A DNA stretch of 64,000 nucleotides from Arthrobacter sp. (GCF_031179985.1 NZ_JAPSHJ010000016.1:1-64000); one strand, 5' to 3'; shown: positions 38,124 through 49,793, counted from the first letter of the stretch. Numbers and translations: made by a program. Notes: generated from the sequence alone by a model not told the origin.

Positions 38124-39121
38124 CAGTTGCTCTCCTTGCTTAAGTTGTGGGCTGGTTCGCGGGTTTCCCCGGAGAGCAGCAAGTACAGGGCGGCCATCCG
38201 GACGGACACACCGTTCCGCACCTGTGAAAGTACGGTGGAACGGTGCGAGTCGGCAGCGGCTGCGGAAATTTCGAGTCCCCGGTTCATGGGGCCCGGGTGC
38301 ATGATGATGGTGTCCTTGAGTCCTATACGGTCAAGCGTACGGAGCCTGTTGTCGTCGAAGCCCCACCGGCGGGAGTATTCCCGGGTTGAAGGGAAGAATG
38401 AGGCATTCATCCTCTCGCCCTGGACACGCAGCATCATGACGGCGTCGACGCCTTTTTCAAGGGTCTCATCGAGGTCGTAACTCACGCTGCAGGGCCATTG
38501 CTCGACGCCGATGGGCAGCAGAGTGGGAGGCGCCACCAGGGTGACCTGCGCTCCCAGCGTCCGCAGAAGCCACACATTGGACCGCGCGACCCTGGAGTGC
38601 AGGACATCGCCGGCGATGGCCACGCGCATGCCCTTCAGGTCACCACCCGTTGACGCGAGACCGCCGAGTTTCGCCCAGTGCCGGCGCATGGTGAACGCGT
38701 CCAGAAGTGCCTGGGTTGGGTGCTCATGCGTGCCGTCACCGGCGTTGATCACCGCCGCGTCAATCCAGTCCGTTGCTGCCAGGCGATGCGGTGCACCGGA
38801 GGCCCAGTGACGGATAACGACGGCGTCGGCCCCCATTGCTGCCAGGGTCTGCGCCGTGTCCTTCAGCGACTCGCCCTTGGACACGGAGGATCCCTTGGCT
38901 GCGAAGTTGATGACGTCGGCGGAGAGCCTCTTGGCGGCGGCCTCAAAGGAAATCCGCGTCCGTGTTGAGTCTTCGAAGAACAGATTCACCACAGTGCGGC
39001 CACGGAGCGCCGGGAGCTTTTTGACTTCCCGCTCCCCTACCGCGGCCATCTCTTCGGCAGTGTCCAGGATACGTTTCGCGTTGTGCAGGCTGAGATCCTC
39101 GGTGGACAGGAGGTGCCTCAT
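38123..39121 (-). CDS. pyrB: Aspartate carbamoyltransferase catalytic subunit
   Basis: This 332-residue transferase condenses carbamoyl phosphate with aspartate. The carbamoyl-phosphate loop STRTRISFE, the HPTQALLD segment and the late HPGPMNRG motif are all present. No PyrI regulatory subunit gene is nearby, so control probably comes from PyrR. It overlaps pyrR by 4 nt (ATGA). Confidence 0.97.
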   Translation of the reverse strand: MRHLLSTEDLSLHNAKRILDTAEEMAAVGEREVKKLPALRGRTVVNLFFEDSTRTRISFEAAAKRLSADVINFAAKGSSVSKGESLKDTAQTLAAMGADAVVIRHWASGAPHRLAATDWIDAAVINAGDGTHEHPTQALLDAFTMRRHWAKLGGLASTGGDLKGMRVAIAGDVLHSRVARSNVWLLRTLGAQVTLVAPPTLLPIGVEQWPCSVSYDLDETLEKGVDAVMMLRVQGERMNASFFPSTREYSRRWGFDDNRLRTLDRIGLKDTIIMHPGPMNRGLEISAAAADSHRSTVLSQVRNGVSVRMAALYLLLSGETREPAHNLSKESN

Positions 39122-39702
39122 GCGCCTGCCTCAATAACGACCTCGTTGACGGGCTCGCCATCCCGGGAGTCAGTTTCTTCGAGCCGGACGCGGACTTTCT
39201 CCGCAGACGAGGTGGGAAGATTCTTGCCCACGTGATCAGCCCGGATGGGGAGTTCCCGGTGTCCGCGGTCGATGAGAACTGCCAATCGGACAATCCGGGG
39301 ACGGCCAAGGTCGATGATGGCGTCCAGGGCGGCACGGATAGTGCGTCCGGAGTAGAGGACGTCGTCTATGAGCACAACAACCTTGTTATCGATCCCGGTA
39401 AGCGGGAGCTGGGTGGGATATGGCGGCCGGGTGGGCTGATGCGAGAGATCGTCCCGGAACATTGTGACGTCCAACTGGCCAACGATGGCGGCGGGGTCGA
39501 CGTCGGGATCGGCGGCGGCGATTTTTTGCGCCAGCCGGACTGCGAGTGGATAACCACGCCGCGGGATGCCGAGAAGCACCAGATCCCGGGAGCCTTTGTT
39601 GGACTCGAGGATCTCATGGGCGATACGAGTGAGTGCACGGTCAATGTCCGCCTGATTGAGAACAACCCTGGCGGGCACGGGTGCCTGTGTGACAGAAGCC
39701 AA
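39118..39702 (-). CDS. pyrR: PyrR pyrimidine operon regulator/uracil phosphoribosyltransferase
   Basis: This 194-residue bifunctional protein binds pyr mRNA when UMP is high and also has uracil phosphoribosyltransferase activity. The PRPP loop [13 protein letters not shown] and [10 protein letters not shown] are clear. TTG at 39702 is chosen because GGGGAG lies 7 nt upstream and the family N-terminus begins nearby; a longer frame to 39729 would run through the proposed RNA-binding hairpin. It leads the operon. Confidence 0.94.
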   Translation of the reverse strand: MASVTQAPVPARVVLNQADIDRALTRIAHEILESNKGSRDLVLLGIPRRGYPLAVRLAQKIAAADPDVDPAAIVGQLDVTMFRDDLSHQPTRPPYPTQLPLTGIDNKVVVLIDDVLYSGRTIRAALDAIIDLGRPRIVRLAVLIDRGHRELPIRADHVGKNLPTSSAEKVRVRLEETDSRDGEPVNEVVIEAGA

Positions 39703-39717
39703 CGCTCGTCTCCCCTT

Positions 39718-39740
39718 TCCCCGCCTCACGGGACGGAATT
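39718..39740 (-). promoter_or_regulatory. PyrR-binding loop at the pyrR ribosome site
   Basis: The minus-strand RNA at 39722-39735 reads CGUCCCGUGAGGCG, matching the known PyrR-loop consensus ARUCCNGNGAGGYU at 12 of 14 positions. The two departures (first A to C, last U to G) pair with each other, so the stem is kept. The hairpin ends just before the GGGGAG ribosome site. This fits translational repression by PyrR-UMP as described for mycobacteria. Confidence 0.7.
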
Positions 39741-39912
39741 AAAAAAGGAACATTTGCCCTCCAAAATTACCATACCGGCAGCCGGCGCCTGGCCCGCCAG
39801 CGAGTGTCCCTACCCACACTTCCGGCCCCTTCCCACTCATCCAACAGCTGCAGTCGCCGTCTTTGCGCCGGGCTGCCTGCGCATTGCCGCTGGAGCCCCT
39901 AGGCTTTTGTCC

Positions 39913-41178
39913 ATGACCACCAATCAGCCGTGGCAGGATCCCTCCGGCCGGAATCCATATGCACACCAGGTTCCCTTCAGGGCGGAAACGAACCCGACGT
40001 GGATGGGAAGGGTCCAGCCGCAGAACTACCGGCAGGCGCCGGCCAACCCTGCCGGAGCTGTCACGCCGGTGGTTCCGCCGGCGTTGCCGGTGGAATCCCG
40101 GCGCCGTGCCTCTGCCGGGGTCCTCGGCCTTGTGCTTGGTGCCGTGGCCGTGGCCTTCATGGGCCTGTTCCTGGTCCTCCCGTTCTTGGTGGGAAACACT
40201 GGCATCGCAGGATTCGTCATCGGTTTTGTGGCTTCGCTGATTCCCCTGGGCGCCGTCCTGCTGGCCGTTGCTGTCATAGACCGCTGGGAACCTGAACCAA
40301 AGCGGCTGCTGATTTTCGCGTTTGTGTGGGGCGCGATTGGCTCAATTTCCGTCACCCTACTCATCCAGCCGTATTTCCCGCTGATTGCACCTCCACCCGC
40401 AGGTATGGACTTCCTGACATTCGCTGTGACGGTCAGGGCCCCTGTGGTGGAAGAGTTTGCCAAGTCCCTCGGGCTGCTCCTGCTCCTCTTGCTGGCGCGG
40501 AAGCATTTTGATGGTCCAGTGGACGGCATTGTCTTCGCCTTCACCATTGCAGGCGGCTTCGCTTTCACCGAAAACATCCTCTACTTCGGCCGGGCTATTG
40601 CTGAATCCAGCGATCCCGGGACTGACCTCGCCCGCGTGTTCTTCCTCCGCGGCGTCATGTCTCCCTTCGCCCACGCCATTTTCACCGGGGCTACGGGCCT
40701 CATCATGGGAATCGCTGCCCGCCGCTGGCACCATGGGCTGTCAGTTCTGGGGTTCGTCTTTGGGCTCATCCCCGCGATGATCCTGCACAGTCAGTGGAAC
40801 AGCATGGGGCAGAATTTCCTCACGCAGTACATCTTCATCCAGGTACCCATTTTCGTGCTGGCCATCGTCGTCGTGATCCTGCTCAGGGTTGCCGAGAACC
40901 GGCTCACGCGGCAGCGCCTGCTGGAGTATTCGGCCGCAGGATGGTTCACGCCTCCGGAGGTGGCCATGCTGGCCACAGCGAGCGGACGCCGCTCCGCCAT
41001 CCGCTGGGCGAAGAGTTTTGGCCGGGGGCACCAGATGAAGGCCTTCCTGCGTGCCGCCACGCAATTGGCGTTTACGCGCCAGCGCATCCTCAGCGGACGT
41101 GATGTTCAGGGCCACCAGCATGATGAGCAGCGTCAGTTACGCGACATCGTCGCCTTGAGAGCTGCAGTCGCAGGCTGA
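39913..41178 (+). CDS. PrsW-family intramembrane metalloprotease
   Basis: This 421-residue polytopic protein has a Pro/Gln-rich cytoplasmic N-terminus and about eight membrane helices. It has the PrsW motifs: VVEEFAKSL (EExxK type), GGFAFTENILYF, FAHAIFTGATG and ILHSQWN, with conserved Glu and His residues as likely zinc ligands. PrsW proteases cut anti-sigma factors in Bacillus. The start is ATG with no ribosome site; a TAGGCT ending 7 nt before it suggests leaderless transcription. The upstream frame to 39232 is antisense to pyrR and not coding. Divergent from the pyr operon across 210 bp. Confidence 0.88.
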   Translation: MTTNQPWQDPSGRNPYAHQVPFRAETNPTWMGRVQPQNYRQAPANPAGAVTPVVPPALPVESRRRASAGVLGLVLGAVAVAFMGLFLVLPFLVGNTGIAGFVIGFVASLIPLGAVLLAVAVIDRWEPEPKRLLIFAFVWGAIGSISVTLLIQPYFPLIAPPPAGMDFLTFAVTVRAPVVEEFAKSLGLLLLLLLARKHFDGPVDGIVFAFTIAGGFAFTENILYFGRAIAESSDPGTDLARVFFLRGVMSPFAHAIFTGATGLIMGIAARRWHHGLSVLGFVFGLIPAMILHSQWNSMGQNFLTQYIFIQVPIFVLAIVVVILLRVAENRLTRQRLLEYSAAGWFTPPEVAMLATASGRRSAIRWAKSFGRGHQMKAFLRAATQLAFTRQRILSGRDVQGHQHDEQRQLRDIVALRAAVAG

Positions 41179-41323
41179 GTCTGAAACAAAGTGTTTCTGT
41201 CCCTTTAGCGAACCTTGAATATTTCCTTGGCGAATGTCGACAGATCCTTGATTTGTGTCAGCAATCGTAAGAACGACGACGGGCTGGCCGTCGCTTTCCA
41301 TCTCAATATTCCTGGGGGATTTT

Positions 41324-42016
41324 GTGGATACAACAGTTAAAGAAAACCGCTGGACCCGAGGCAGGGCACTTCTTGCAGGAGGTCTGGTTCTGGGTCTGGG
41401 AGCCGCTGCTACCCTGGCGGCTTGGACTGACAATGAATGGGTTTTCGGCGGATCAGGAGAAGGCAACGGCACCGAACCGCGCACTCCTGGAACCGGCGTT
41501 TACAGGATGCAACAGAACACGTGGACGGGAATTGCTGCGGCCGCCAACTGGACTGACGAACCGAACGCCAACGGCGGGGCGCTCACTTTCACCCTGGAAC
41601 CGGAAAAAATGGTTCCCGGAAAAACGGTGTACTCGTCAATGCAACTGCGGACTGTAGCAGGCTCGGAAGCCTTGGATGTTTCCCTCGCGGAAGGCATTCA
41701 GTCTGCCCTCAACCAAGGGCCGGACAACAGTACAGCGCTGTACAACGCACTCAGGTACGGCGTTTACAAGGGTGTAGACAAAGCCACGTGTGAAGCGGGA
41801 ACAGTAGCCGGGGCCAGTGTCGTTGTTCCTGAAAACTCAGTCCTCACTGCGACGTCAGCCACGACTTTCCACTTGGCTGCGGGGGCCGATGCCGACACGC
41901 CTGGAGCGCCTGAAAACCTTTGCTTCGCCCTCACCCTTCCGTCTACGGCCAGTGCAGACCTCCAAGGTTTGAACACAGTGCCCGTATGGCGGTTCACCAG
42001 CAGTGTCGGGCAGTAG
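41324..42016 (+). CDS. SipW-type signal-peptide secreted protein (TasA/CalY-like)
   Basis: This 230-residue exported protein has an N-terminal membrane segment ending in the motif AAWTDNEWVFG, the hallmark of substrates cut by SipW-like signal peptidases. The mature part is beta-rich and Thr/Ala/Asn-rich. By analogy with TasA it may form surface fibres, but that is inference. GTG 41324 has a GGGGGA site; the longer open frame to 41255 is unlikely. Its end overlaps the signal peptidase gene by 14 nt. Confidence 0.83.
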   Translation: MDTTVKENRWTRGRALLAGGLVLGLGAAATLAAWTDNEWVFGGSGEGNGTEPRTPGTGVYRMQQNTWTGIAAAANWTDEPNANGGALTFTLEPEKMVPGKTVYSSMQLRTVAGSEALDVSLAEGIQSALNQGPDNSTALYNALRYGVYKGVDKATCEAGTVAGASVVVPENSVLTATSATTFHLAAGADADTPGAPENLCFALTLPSTASADLQGLNTVPVWRFTSSVGQ

Positions 42017-42590
42017 CTGGAAGGGAACCCTCTCACGCCGATTGGCGAGGGCCGGCAAGGAAACAACGCTGACGGCCTTGGCCCTGGCCGGGTGTCTGTG
42101 CATTCTCGCAGTCCTGGCCGGAGCCTGGCTGAATATCAGTCTGATAGTGTTCCGCACCGGATCCATGTCACCCGGAATAGAACCAGGTGCCATCGCTATC
42201 GTCCAGGAGGTTCCGGCATCGTCCCTTGAACCTGGCGACGTTGCTACCGTCCAGCGCGAGGGGTCAGCGCTTCCGGTCACCCACCGTGTGGTTACTTCGG
42301 TGGCTGACCCCGCGGATCATCGCAAAGTGTTCCTCACCATGAAAGGGGATGCGAACGCGTCCCAGGATCCGGTCCTATACAACGTTCAAAGCGCCAAGAA
42401 ACTTCTGTTCGCTGTACCCGGCATCGGTTACTGGGTGATGCGGCTGCAAAGTCCCTGGTTCATGGCCTTGATCACCGTCACAATGGCCACCCTGGTCACT
42501 TGGACGTTCTGGCCCCGAAGAAGGAAATCGGACCCATCCACACGCTCCCACGCTGGGCAGACGCGTCCCGGAAAGGCAGGTACTGCATGA
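42003..42590 (+). CDS. SipW-like (ER-type) signal peptidase I
   Basis: This 195-residue membrane serine protease has two membrane helices (about 22-48 and 152-167). The nucleophile Ser54 is in RTGSMSPGIEPG and His94 is in PVTHRV in place of the bacterial Lys. This Ser-His pattern is that of SipW and eukaryotic signal peptidases. It is positioned to process the two neighbours with SipW-type signal peptides. GTG start inside the preceding gene's end; ATGA overlap with the next. Confidence 0.92.
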   Translation: MSGSSWKGTLSRRLARAGKETTLTALALAGCLCILAVLAGAWLNISLIVFRTGSMSPGIEPGAIAIVQEVPASSLEPGDVATVQREGSALPVTHRVVTSVADPADHRKVFLTMKGDANASQDPVLYNVQSAKKLLFAVPGIGYWVMRLQSPWFMALITVTMATLVTWTFWPRRRKSDPSTRSHAGQTRPGKAGTA

Positions 42591-43291
42591 GGCGGGCCAG
42601 ACGTTCCGGCTACTCAGCAACGATGGGCACGCTGCTGGTTACGTTTGCAGTGGCGCTCTGGATAGGAACGAACTCGGCCGCCCACGCGGCCCCACTGACG
42701 GTCCACGAGCCGATGCAGGACGTCCCGGAGACAGGGCAAGCGGGGCTCCTGAGCCTGACTTCTTCGTTCCTGCCACTTGAAATACCCTGGCTGCAGCCCG
42801 GGGACACGTTCAGTTGGCAGATCGGCCTCCACCTGAAGGATCAGGCGGTGGCAGACGGAACCTTGGAGTTCATACCCTATGGAGGGCTCATGCAGCCGCG
42901 GGCCGGATACCGGCTCACCGCGCAGCGCTGTGAATCTCAATGGTCTGGACAAAGCGGCACCCGCGGCGAACTGAAGTGCGCTTCCGGAGCCACTGTTTTG
43001 CTGGCCGATAGCCCCCTTCAATCGGGGCCAACGGCGCAGATTCCTTTCGGTGACGTGGCCGCCTCAACCAGCCCGCACATTCTCTTCACCCTGTCACTGC
43101 CGGAAGGGGGAGCCGCCGCTGGCCCCTTTGCCTTTGCACTGGGTTTTACAGTAATGGGAGATGAAGCATCGAGGCGCAGCGAGCTGCCGGAAACCGGGTT
43201 CGCCGTGGCAGGGGCGCTTGCAACAGGGGTTGCCCTGCTGGGAGCGGGCCTGTTCGCAAAGGTCACTGGCAGAAGGGCTGCCAAGTCATGA
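42587..43291 (+). CDS. LPXTG-anchored surface protein
   Basis: This 234-residue protein has an N-terminal signal peptide (basic MRRARR, hydrophobic core, AHA cleavage site) and a C-terminal sortase signal: LPETG, then a hydrophobic stretch and a basic tail ending in KVTGRRAAKS. The middle is beta-rich with a likely disulfide pair. It should be linked to peptidoglycan by a sortase, which is not in this window. It may anchor the products of its neighbours. Coupled to the signal peptidase and to the next gene by 4-nt overlaps. Confidence 0.85.
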   Translation: MRRARRSGYSATMGTLLVTFAVALWIGTNSAAHAAPLTVHEPMQDVPETGQAGLLSLTSSFLPLEIPWLQPGDTFSWQIGLHLKDQAVADGTLEFIPYGGLMQPRAGYRLTAQRCESQWSGQSGTRGELKCASGATVLLADSPLQSGPTAQIPFGDVAASTSPHILFTLSLPEGGAAAGPFAFALGFTVMGDEASRRSELPETGFAVAGALATGVALLGAGLFAKVTGRRAAKS

Positions 43292-44979
43292 AACTCCTGG
43301 TTGGCCGACTCAGAAGCGGCATGACTGTGGCCGGCATTCTATCCGCCGTCGCTGCACTGTCCGGCGCGGCCCTTACCAATGCAGCCTGGCTCGATGACGA
43401 GTACGTCCACGCCCGCGGCGTAGGCACCGATGGCAAGTGCGAACTGAACAGCGGAACAATCAGTACGGCATCTGCACGCCAGCTCAGCGGGACCTTGCTG
43501 AGCTACAACCTGGACAATCTGGCCTCCGTCCAAGGGGTTCAGGTCTCCAACGACGGCGGCGGAACCAGCACAGCAAACCCCGGGGCAATCCGCATCGACG
43601 ACAACACCTTTATGGCGCCACTGGACGTGGATTTGCTCAACAATGACCTCCTCCAATTCTCACTTCCGCTTGGCCTTCCGATCGGTGCTGCCGACGTGCA
43701 TAGCCAATGGAGCCAGACCCTCAATAACGGGAACACGACGGCGGCCAGCGGCCTGGTCACAAACAGCGGCGGGGCCATCAGCCTTGGGCAGCCGCAGGAC
43801 CCGGTTAATCCCCCTGTCATGGCGGCACTCGATCTGGGCGCGCTTGCGCCAACAGCCTTGTCGAGCATGACCCTTGAGGTCGGGTCCGCCTCGAGCATTG
43901 CCCGGGCGACCCAGTGCGGTGATATTGGCAACAGTTGGCTGGGGCCCCTGGAGGAGCCTTTGTTGGACCGTGCTTACAGTATTTCGTCCCTCGATCTGCA
44001 GGCAACACTGCTGACTCTGGGTACTGCAGTATCCGGGACCACTGAACTGCTTGACGGCGTTCAGGCAAGCCTGGACGCAGCCAGTGAGGCCATGCAGGTG
44101 AGCATATCCGAGGATTTGGCGCTTGCGGCCGTCCCGCTCCTTGGTAACTTGACTCTGGGCAGTGTCAACACGCAAGTGACCATGAGCCGCGTTGACCTTA
44201 CACCTCTCCGGGCCCTCCTCCACGGCACAATGACCGACGACCGCGGCTTGCTTACAGTTGATTTTGGCGCCGGCACCCTCCGTGTTGATCTTGCGAAGAC
44301 GGCCGGCGGCGTCAATGGGCTCAATGGCCTGGATCCCAATACTGAAATAGTTCTTAACCAGGCCATGATGGACGAACTTACGGCGGCGTTTACCCAGGTA
44401 CTGAACGACTGGCAGGAGAACATAGCCTCTGCTCTCATTGACGCCATACGAGCGACCTCGGTATCGGCTGACTCGGCAGTCCACGTACTCTCCGAAGGCG
44501 TCTCTCTCGCAGAAATCCGGCTCGGACTTGGACCGACTTCCGTCGGTCAGTTGTTGAACCTGCATAACGACGTGCCGGGTACACCAGCGGTTCCCGTGAC
44601 GACGTCTGTACGCCTGCTGGGTCTGGACCCCTTAGGACTCCTGAGTCCGACGCTTCAGGATTTGGAGTCCGGGCTTGCCTCGGCGCTACCCGGCATCGTC
44701 GGCGAGGCGCTCAATGAAGAACTCGTCCTTGGCATCACAGGGGATGTGAAAACGTCTGTCGCGACGTTGACGGGCCCGGTGGGAGCCAGCGTGTCATCAG
44801 CCCTTGACGAGCTGAGCAGCCTGCTCTCAATCATGGTCAACGTCCAGCCCGACAAACCCGGGCACCCGGAGCCATCGAGTGCCGGGCCGTTTCAAATTTC
44901 GGCTTTGCATCTGTCGCTCTTTGGGCTGGATGTCCTGGATCTGTCTGTTGCCACTTCAACAGTGGGGTACGGAACCTGA
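43288..44979 (+). CDS. Choice-of-anchor G-like secreted surface protein
   Basis: This 563-residue exported protein begins with a SipW-type signal (NAAWLDDEYVHA). The rest is a long Ala/Leu/Thr/Ser/Gly-rich beta and helical region with no enzyme motif. The early part (SGTLLSYNLDNLASVQGVQV) resembles actinobacterial choice-of-anchor G proteins, from memory. It lacks its own LPXTG or C-terminal membrane anchor. It is the last gene of the module; a likely hairpin region follows. Confidence 0.8.
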   Translation: MKLLVGRLRSGMTVAGILSAVAALSGAALTNAAWLDDEYVHARGVGTDGKCELNSGTISTASARQLSGTLLSYNLDNLASVQGVQVSNDGGGTSTANPGAIRIDDNTFMAPLDVDLLNNDLLQFSLPLGLPIGAADVHSQWSQTLNNGNTTAASGLVTNSGGAISLGQPQDPVNPPVMAALDLGALAPTALSSMTLEVGSASSIARATQCGDIGNSWLGPLEEPLLDRAYSISSLDLQATLLTLGTAVSGTTELLDGVQASLDAASEAMQVSISEDLALAAVPLLGNLTLGSVNTQVTMSRVDLTPLRALLHGTMTDDRGLLTVDFGAGTLRVDLAKTAGGVNGLNGLDPNTEIVLNQAMMDELTAAFTQVLNDWQENIASALIDAIRATSVSADSAVHVLSEGVSLAEIRLGLGPTSVGQLLNLHNDVPGTPAVPVTTSVRLLGLDPLGLLSPTLQDLESGLASALPGIVGEALNEELVLGITGDVKTSVATLTGPVGASVSSALDELSSLLSIMVNVQPDKPGHPEPSSAGPFQISALHLSLFGLDVLDLSVATSTVGYGT

Positions 44980-45083
44980 CACCTCGGGGCGGCATCGAGG
45001 AGCTGTGTGATGGCAAGGTGCTTCACCGAAGGGTACCGGGACCGGGAACCCTTGGCGGTACGGCCAATGGTCCGCCACAAAGA

Positions 45084-45135
45084 GAACCGCGCCCCAAAAG
45101 CAGGAATTTTCATTCCAACTTCCGGAGCGCGGTTC
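45084..45135 (-). terminator. Likely terminator of the aro-efp-nusB string
   Basis: A 9-bp perfect inverted repeat (GAACCGCGC and GCGCGGTTC) encloses a 34-nt loop with an inner GGAAT/ATTCC hairpin. On the minus strand TCTTTG follows. It lies 79 bp past the nusB stop. The 44980-45214 gap between convergent genes shows no credible gene. Confidence 0.5.
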
Positions 45136-45214
45136 GCTGCCCGGCAGGGCTGTAAAAGGTAGACGCAACGAATGTGCACGCACGCGCACCTGAGGGCAGC
45201 GGCCGGCAGAAAGC

Positions 45215-45625
45215 CTAGGCCAGGAGCGAAGGCTTCAGCTGCTGGAGACGGCCCAGAAGGCCGTTGATGAACGACGGCGATTCATCGGTCGACAGCGTCT
45301 TAGCCAACGCCACGGCTTCGCTGACAGCAACGCCGTCAGGGACGTCGTCGTTGTAGAGCAGCTCCCACGTGCCGATCCGCAGGATGATCCTGTCTACCGA
45401 GGGCATCCGCTCCAAGGTCCAGCCCTGGGAATACGTTTCCAGGAACTCGTCGATGGCGCTTTGGTGTGAAACCACGCCCTCAACGATTTCGAGAGTATAA
45501 GGATTGACGATCTGGTCGGTCTTTTCGCGTCGTGACCTCAGGACGTCGAACGCTGAAACGGAACGCTGCTCCGCCTCGAAAAGTACATCAAGAGCCCGGT
45601 TCCGGGCTTTACCGCGTGCACTCAC
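45215..45625 (-). CDS. nusB: Transcription antitermination factor NusB
   Basis: This 136-residue all-helical protein pairs with NusE (S10) on boxA RNA to allow rRNA antitermination. Family marks are RNRALDVLFEAEQR at the N-terminus and the DRIILRIGTWELLYND core, with the late AVALAKTLSTDESPSFINGLL segment. It overlaps the efp stop by one base, the common actinobacterial order efp-nusB. Confidence 0.96.
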   Translation of the reverse strand: MSARGKARNRALDVLFEAEQRSVSAFDVLRSRREKTDQIVNPYTLEIVEGVVSHQSAIDEFLETYSQGWTLERMPSVDRIILRIGTWELLYNDDVPDGVAVSEAVALAKTLSTDESPSFINGLLGRLQQLKPSLLA

Positions 45626-46188
45626 TAGTCGTTGACCCGGCCAAGGTAGCTACCGTCACGGGTGTCGACCTTGACCTTGGTGTTGTTCTCCACGAAGAGT
45701 GGAACCTGGATTTCGTAGCCGGTCTCCAGGGTTGCCGGCTTGGTTCCGGCGGAGGAGCGGTCGCCCTGCAGGCCCGGCTCCGTGTAAGTGATCTCAAGAA
45801 CAACGCTCGGCGGAAGCTCAATGTAAAGCGGGGTGCCTTCGTGGATGGCAATGTTCACCATCTGGTTTTCCAGCATGAAGTTGGTGGCGTCCCCCACCGT
45901 TGCACCGGTTACGGTGATCTGGTCGTAGTCCTGGGTGTCCATGAACACAAAGTCCGCGCCGTCCTGGTACAGGTACTGGTAATCCCGACGGTCCACTGTG
46001 GCTGTTTCGATCTTGAGCCCGGCGTTGAAGGTCTTGTCCACAACCTTGCCGGACATAACGTTCCGCATCTTGGTGCGGACGAACGCGCCGCCCTTGCCGG
46101 GCTTTACGTGCTGGAACTCGATGATGTTCCAGAGCTGGCCCTCCAGCTTCAGGACGGTACCGTTCTTGATGTCGTTAGTGGTTGCCAC
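45625..46188 (-). CDS. efp: Elongation factor P
   Basis: This 187-residue factor frees ribosomes stalled at polyproline. The three-barrel fold signature is complete, and the functional loop is VKPGKGGAF with Lys32 at the tip. Many actinobacterial EF-Ps use an unmodified PGKGP loop; this one reads PGKGG. A TAGAAT (46295-46300) about 105 nt upstream is the likely -10, giving it its own promoter after the TPR gene. Confidence 0.97.
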   Translation of the reverse strand: MATTNDIKNGTVLKLEGQLWNIIEFQHVKPGKGGAFVRTKMRNVMSGKVVDKTFNAGLKIETATVDRRDYQYLYQDGADFVFMDTQDYDQITVTGATVGDATNFMLENQMVNIAIHEGTPLYIELPPSVVLEITYTEPGLQGDRSSAGTKPATLETGYEIQVPLFVENNTKVKVDTRDGSYLGRVND

Positions 46189-46294
46189 TGATTTCCTCTG
46201 GTTTCTCTGTGACTGGTTCTGGCTGCCAGCCGCTTATGCCAGGCAGGCACGCCAAACGGCCCGCCAGCGCGTATTTATCAAAAATCCAAAGACC

Positions 46295-46300
46295 ATTCTA
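46295..46300 (-). promoter_or_regulatory. Putative -10 element for efp-nusB
   Basis: TAGAAT on the minus strand in the 144-bp gap upstream of efp. No good -35 is visible at 16-18 nt spacing. Confidence 0.4.
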
Positions 46301-46332
46301 CCGGTACAGCGGACCCATCGGGTTCTGGCTCC

Positions 46333-46850
46333 TTAACAAGCCATCTCAAGGACGTTCCGCGCGCGCTGCAGCGCCACCGTGGAGCTGTAGATCAGCGCAG
46401 CGTCCGCCGCTTCCGCGACGCGAAGGTCCAATGCTTTGGCAAAGGCGTCCACCGCCGACGCGGTGTTGCCTGCTGCGTAGTAGGCACGTCCCAGATGCTG
46501 CAGGACGACGGCTTCCCGTGGGGTGCCCTGCACCTCTGCCAGCAATTGCTTATACAGTTCAACGGACCGGTCGAAACGGTTGGAAACCCGCAGCACTTCA
46601 GCCTCGAACGTCCGCAGGCGGAAGGATTCAGGATCCTTATAACGTGCTTCGGCCAGCAACTCGGCTGCATCAGCGGGATGGCCTTGGGCGAGAAGGACAA
46701 AGATCCTGTCGGAAGGGTCAGTGGAGGCAGCCAACGCTGCCTGGCAAAGTTCCTCGTCCACGATGTGGGGCGTAAGTGTGTCCGGGTTGATTCTGATCCC
46801 GGGAAATCCTGCGTCCGGCCATTCGCTGGTTCCTCCAGTTACCGAATACA

Positions 46851-46851
<1 letters not shown>
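46333..46851 (-). CDS. Tetratricopeptide-repeat protein
   Basis: This is a 172-residue helical protein with TPR-like repeats; the clearest is AVVLQHLGRAYYAAGNTASAV (101-139 region). The N-terminus is Gly/Pro-rich. It has no membrane segment, so it is probably a cytoplasmic scaffold. It is coupled to aroB by a TGATG overlap. Function not identifiable. Confidence 0.82.
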
Positions 46852-48567
<1,716 letters not shown>

Positions 48568-48568
<1 letters not shown>

Positions 48569-49776
48569 TACTGGCCGATCGTATCCAGGGCCGCCGGGAT
48601 GCTTTCCAGGTAACCCTTGATGTTGCGTGCAGTTTCAGCCACCGAATCTCCGCCGAACTTCTCCGCGACGGCCTCCGCGAGAACCAGGGCCACCATGGCT
48701 TCGGCGACCACTCCGGCAGCAGGAACCGCGCAGACGTCCGAACGCTGGTGGTGGGCCTTCGCAGCCTCGCCGGTGCTGACGTCAATTGTCTTGAGTGCTC
48801 GAGGGACCGTGGCAATAGGCTTCATCGCGGCACGGACCCGCAGCACGTCGCCAATGCTCATGCCGCCCTCGATCCCGCCTGCACGGTTGCTTGTGCGGAT
48901 GATTTTCCCGTCGACGTCCCTGACGATCTCGTCGTGGGCAGCTGAGCCCCGGCGGGCAGCGGTCAGGAAACCGTCGCCCACTTCCACACCCTTAATGGCC
49001 TGGATGCCCATAAGTGCCGCCGCGAGGCGGGAATCCAAACGACGGTCCCAGTGGACGTAGCTGCCCAGTCCGGGCGGGAGCCCGTAGGCCAATACCTCGA
49101 CGACGCCACCGAGCGTTTCGCCCTCTTTGTGGGCAGCATCCACTTCGGCGACCATGGCGTCGGACGTCTCGCGGTCAAAGCAGCGAAGAGGATCCGCGTC
49201 GAGTGCAACGACATTAGCGGGAACCGGCAGAGGCCTGCCTTCGGGTACTGAGACACTGGCGATGGCAACAGTGTGGCTTACAAGTTCAATCCCGAGTTGC
49301 TTGAGGTATTGGGAAGCGACAGTCCCAAGGGCAACACGTGTGGCGGTTTCACGGGCGCTGGCGCGTTCCAGAACCGGACGGGCCTCATCGAAGCCGTACT
49401 TCTGCATTCCGGTGAAGTCGGCGTGGCCGGGACGTGGCCGGGTCAACGGTGCGTTGCGTGCCTGGTCAGCCAGCAGCTCGGCATCGACGGGATCGGCCGA
49501 CATGATCTGTTCCCACTTGGGCCACTCGGTGTTTCCGACTTGGATGGCGACAGGCCCTCCCTGGGTCAGGCCGTGCCGGACTCCACCGAGGATCGATACG
49601 GCATCCTGCTCAAACTTCATCCGGGCGCCGCGCCCATAACCAAGGCGGCGGCGAGCCAACGAGTCGGCTATTTGACCGCTGGTGAGTTCAACACCTGCGG
49701 GAACGCCTTCAATAATTCCGACCAAGGCCGGACCATGGGATTCACCGGCAGTCAACCAACGCAACATATCTTCCAT
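48568..49776 (-). CDS. aroC: Chorismate synthase
   Basis: This 402-residue FMN-dependent enzyme makes chorismate from EPSP. Signatures are [44 protein letters not shown] and [20 protein letters not shown] 49776 is taken; an ATG three codons later (49767) directly before [11 protein letters not shown] is equally plausible. It follows aroE by 17 nt. Confidence 0.96.
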
Positions 49777-49793
49777 CCTGCCATGTATGGCGG

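Noticed and set aside
36855..38480. 541-codon plus-strand open frame
   Set aside because: It is antisense to pyrC and pyrB with no conserved motif.
39232..39912. N-terminal extension of the PrsW-like gene
   Set aside because: This part of the frame is antisense to pyrR. The family N-terminus and a likely leaderless start are at 39913.
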